DNA of 64,000 nt from Kalaharituber pfeilii. Its lineage: Eukaryota > Ascomycota > Pezizomycetes > Pezizales > Pezizaceae. The stretch covers positions 1 to 64,000 of the forward strand of contig WHUZ01000044.1 in assembly GCA_015179045.1 (NCBI GenBank), in the 5' to 3' direction. Below the pieces are notes generated by a model that was given only the letters and a program-made list of their open reading frames with translations, ran no database searches and had not been told where the DNA came from. Below, piece by piece: positions 60,478-64,000 of the stretch. The translations under genes and the position numbers were made by a program. How positions within the stretch are numbered: the stretch's first letter is position 1; each line of letters begins with the position of its first letter.

Positions 60478-63400
60478 CCGGTGGGCATATCATTACCTTA
60501 TCGATGATGATAACAAGGGCAGGGAAGAAGTACAGAAGATTGCTGCGTTTACTGAAAGGTTATTTATTGGTGCTAGGGACATGGTTATTGTACTGAGTAC
60601 GTGCATATGCTCCAATGCGATGCCGGTCTGGAAGGAATTGAGGGAACTGGCAAGCGTCATCCAGAGGAGAGGAAGGAGACAACTATGGAGGGAGAGAGTT
60701 TGCAGGAGGGCCTGAAAGGGTATTACCGATTCTGGGTACCGAAACGTCACTCAAGCCTGGGCTTTGTGGGGTAGGGGTCCGTATCATAACAACCAAGTAT
60801 ATTGGGTGGCACGGATGCTCTAATCTTGGAAAGGATAAGGATTGCGGGGTGATACCCCGGGTTCGGCATGGTCGACTGCCGAATAAGGACACGGGAATTG
60901 GAAAGGCTATCCCAGTTCGCAAACTGCTAAGAGCCGAGTATGAGAGCAGCTGAAGGGCCCAAGATGAGGGGTTGGGTATATACAAGACCCCTTCTTCCAA
61001 ATGCGATTCCAGGATGCAAAGAGGCAAGCTTACGAATAGTATTCATAGTTCGCAAATTGTCTCCTGCATTCTATTTTCTGTGCCACAGCTAGCTAACAAC
61101 GGCTGCGGGAATATAGCGCAAGTGTCATATAATACCACATCTTATTTTGGTTACAATTATGAAACCGCTTAATACACAATTACCTTCCTTTCCAGCAGCA
61201 TGGGCCTCACGAGCAGGTTTTCGACTTAGCTTCATAGTCACGATACATGCTTGATTTGAGATTCTAGCAATTGGTAATATAGCTGCATCACTGTCACTGC
61301 ACTGCACTATATCCAAATTTAACCTATCTGAATGTCTTATTACGAGTCCCCCGTGCGTCCGAGTTAGAGCCAGTGATGTGTTCATATAGATTCGAAAAAA
61401 ATCAAAATTTGAAAGTTTTGCCGGATCCAGGTTTCCGATACCACGTATGTATGACTATATAACCCAAGTTGCGTAACTCGTGCTTGAGATTGTAGAGTCA
61501 CTGATTGGTAAGATCTACGGAGTGGGGAAGTGGGAAGTTACGGCTCCATACGTTATATAAACTTCTCGGAACTAGACCTCGATATAAAGTTAAGTTAAAT
61601 TAGTTAGCAAAGCTCTCACAAACGGACATCTGATGTAGTTATAAGCAATTAACGTTTTGCTTTTTCCTACGAAGCTTCACGATATATTATATAAGTATAC
61701 ATAACAAGTTCAACTATCAATTGGCAATCGAACAAAAACACTGGTCCCAACCCAGTAATTCTCTCCTCACCTTACATCTGCATAAGCTAGATTTAGAACT
61801 GGATTTGCATTCCAATTTAGTTTCCAGACGTACGGAACAATATGCATATATATAGGCAACTAATCATGAGGGTCTTGAAGCTAGTCCATGGCCATGGGCC
61901 AGCTGCAGGCTCCCTTGTGGAGATTCAGAATTGAGTTTGGAAGAGAGCGAGAATGTATACATCCTATGATTTACTGTACATGCATGCTAATACGATACCG
62001 CTACATGCAAATAAAGATGGAAGTTTTAGTATGCTGGACAACAGAAAACTCCCTGTTTAACGTAGATATACCTCACAAACTTTGTTTCTCGAGAACATTC
62101 CTGTCAGTTTAACTTTTTGACAATATATATAATATAGCAGGAGAACCCATATAAAAGAAACTAAGCCACCATATAAGAAAGGTAGGTGGAAAGGAAACAA
62201 ATAAATACCAAAAACCAACATGAGAGATATGTGTAACTTTTTTCAACAGAACTGGCAGTCCTGCTCACTGTATTGCCGTCGCGCCACATAAACAGTATAA
62301 TATGGCATACAATATATCCGAACGAACAGATAGATATAAATCCCCAAAGACGAAGCGAACGAAGGAACTTATATCCGTGCAAACAGGATCAGGGTACAAC
62401 AGACCCGAGATAAGAAAAGAGTAAAACAGATAGGAGCAGAATTAGATTTTTAGCAACTAGGGAATTAGAAACAATACGGAATGGCAAATTTCAAATCTGA
62501 GGTAATAAGCAATTTGGTAATGCAATATGGTCAATAAACATTTGCGGTGTGATGGACCATCATCAGCGCCGTGGGAATCGATATCAGTACCAGTAGATCA
62601 GGCAGGCAAGGAAAGTTGTAGGAAAGTTGTAGTATGTAAGTTAAGTAGGTATGTAAAAAATGACGTGGGCAATAATGTCAGGACTGGATACTGGATCTAA
62701 ATTCCAATTTTTAGGGTTGTTGTAAGGATGACAGTCAGGAGGGGAGGGGTGAGATTAATGGACACGTCATGGACACTACAACCAAGAAAGTCGAGTCGCA
62801 GTAGACGCCGCGAGGAAGTTAAGATTATGGTCATTTTGGTGATCATAGTGATAGTAATGACACTGTTCGAAGTTGATGACCCAGCATTATCTCCGGTCCA
62901 CCGATAGTTGTGGGGAACCATGTAATACAATGTTGTTGGCCTTCCAACTAGCGGGATCGGGAATGTGGGGACTATATGGGAGTTAGAGTATGTGACAGCT
63001 TGTAAGCTTACGGGGCCAGGAGCCCGTCTTTGCGAGCTCCCAAGTTTACCAATAAGCTTAGGCATCTCGCTGCTCTATCAACCTCTCTCGTACGTGAATC
63101 AGGAGTTGCGAAGTCCCAACGCTTCCTTTTTGTAATCCTTGCCTAAGTTTTATCTGATATATTTTGCCTCTACCAACAAATCTCAGTTACGGCATGTGCA
63201 GCTGCAAGGCGTGCATATGGGGTCCATGACATTTCTCGCACTCTAAAAAAACACAATATCGCGTTTTGTCTTGGCCACGTCCAAGCCCTGTCAACAGATG
63301 CTTGGCTTTAGAAAGCTCCGTACGCCGGAACGATTTATGTATCAAACTCGTCGTTGTACTATTGATCCATCTTGGTCCCATTCCCACTTTGCGCTTTAAA

Positions 63401-64000
63401 CTCGCTATCAAGATGTAGTTGAAATGCATGTCTGAACCTAGCTGCGCCCCAATAGGAACACCGGCTATTTCCCACCTCTTCGTTTGTTCTCCCGCAAGAG
63501 ACTACTCTCACATTTTCCACACAATGTGAGAATGGAGTAGCTCTCTTATCAGCGTGCTAACAGGGTAAGTGACAAGGTTAGAGCTGGGCTCTAAATAGTG
63601 CAGATAACCAAGGTAGTTACCTACGCAGTTGCAATTGCGTCTTTGCTCTCGCTATCACATTCCAGTGGCCTTGCCACCATCATTATCCTCCTGAGATTAG
63701 TCAGTAGTAACCATCTCCTGAACTTCATGGGTTCTGTCAATTGAAACTAACCCCGCACCCAAACTTCAAACCTCCTATTACGAAACTGGATTTGGGTCGA
63801 CCTCCTGGTACACTGGAGCCGGGATATCATTGTAACATGGGCAATTCTCATCATGCTGCCTATATCCTCGGGCTCTCATCGGCGTAATGGAGACCAAGGA
63901 TTCCGCCTCATCGCGTTCACCTACATCTCCAAATGTTAGGCTCCTGGGACCGCCGCTTCCCTCGGTATGACTCTCCCTGATTGGATATATTGATGTTATC
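60478..64000. other. Gene-poor right end
   Basis: 3.5 kb of mostly AT-rich sequence. The longest frames are 80-122 codons (for example 62697-63065 minus and 60446-60715 plus) and lack domain features. No RNA gene or intact transposon is visible. Confidence 0.55.

Noticed and set aside
60446..60715. 89-codon plus-strand frame across the right end of the inverted-repeat element
   Set aside because: It starts inside the transposon arm and runs into flanking DNA, so it is not a conserved gene.

Overview
This is a chromosomal window from a filamentous ascomycete fungus (Pezizomycotina). The signs are short GT-AG introns with CTAAC/CTGAC-like branch sites, long disordered fungal-type proteins, and a conserved housekeeping gene set on both strands. 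A Leotiomycetes-like host is possible, but the sequence alone does not settle the class. I worked out splice junctions by eye. For most multi-exon genes the exons sum to an exact multiple of three, which supports the models.

Layout, left to right. A DDB1/CPSF-A-like gene with an MMS1-type N-terminal region runs off the left edge (1-2669, minus). A 4 kb gene-free stretch follows, containing a very GC-rich island. Next come a Gyp8/TBC1D20-type Rab GAP (6734-8247, plus) and an Sdt1-type HAD nucleotidase (9029-10008, plus). A minus-strand block follows: AVL9 with a very long repetitive tail (11891-17470), an Hfl1/TMEM184/OST-alpha membrane protein (18385-20770), a thiamine-diphosphate enzyme with two frame breaks (24103-26354) and eIF5B (27260-30934). 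A plus-strand block follows: an orphan one-pass membrane protein (32820-33842), a Whi5/Nrm1-like G1/S repressor (36330-38295) and an RBM26/27-like RNA-binding protein (40004-43051). Finally eEF2 (44840-47826) and a Dal5-family MFS transporter (49217-50942) lie on the minus strand.

From about 51 kb to the right end (13 kb) I find no convincing intact gene. This stretch holds microsatellites and homopolymers, a GC-rich patch, a 36-bp-arm hairpin, and an element of about 1.6 kb bounded by roughly 530-bp inverted repeats. That element carries a decayed coiled-coil tail that resembles fungal pogo/Tc1-mariner transposases. Its two arms differ mainly by C-to-T and G-to-A changes in one arm, as expected from repeat-induced point mutation.

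Functionally the set mixes membrane traffic (Gyp8-like GAP for Ypt1/Rab1, Avl9 for late secretion, Hfl1 at the vacuole), translation (eIF5B, eEF2), cell-cycle transcription control (Whi5-like), RNA binding, nucleotide turnover and transport. Nothing indicates a biosynthetic cluster. The most notable items are the recent 231-bp in-frame duplication and the spaced repeat motif in the AVL9 tail, the two homopolymer-associated frameshifts in the ThDP enzyme, unusually small exons in eEF2 and the Hfl1 homolog, and the inverted-repeat element.
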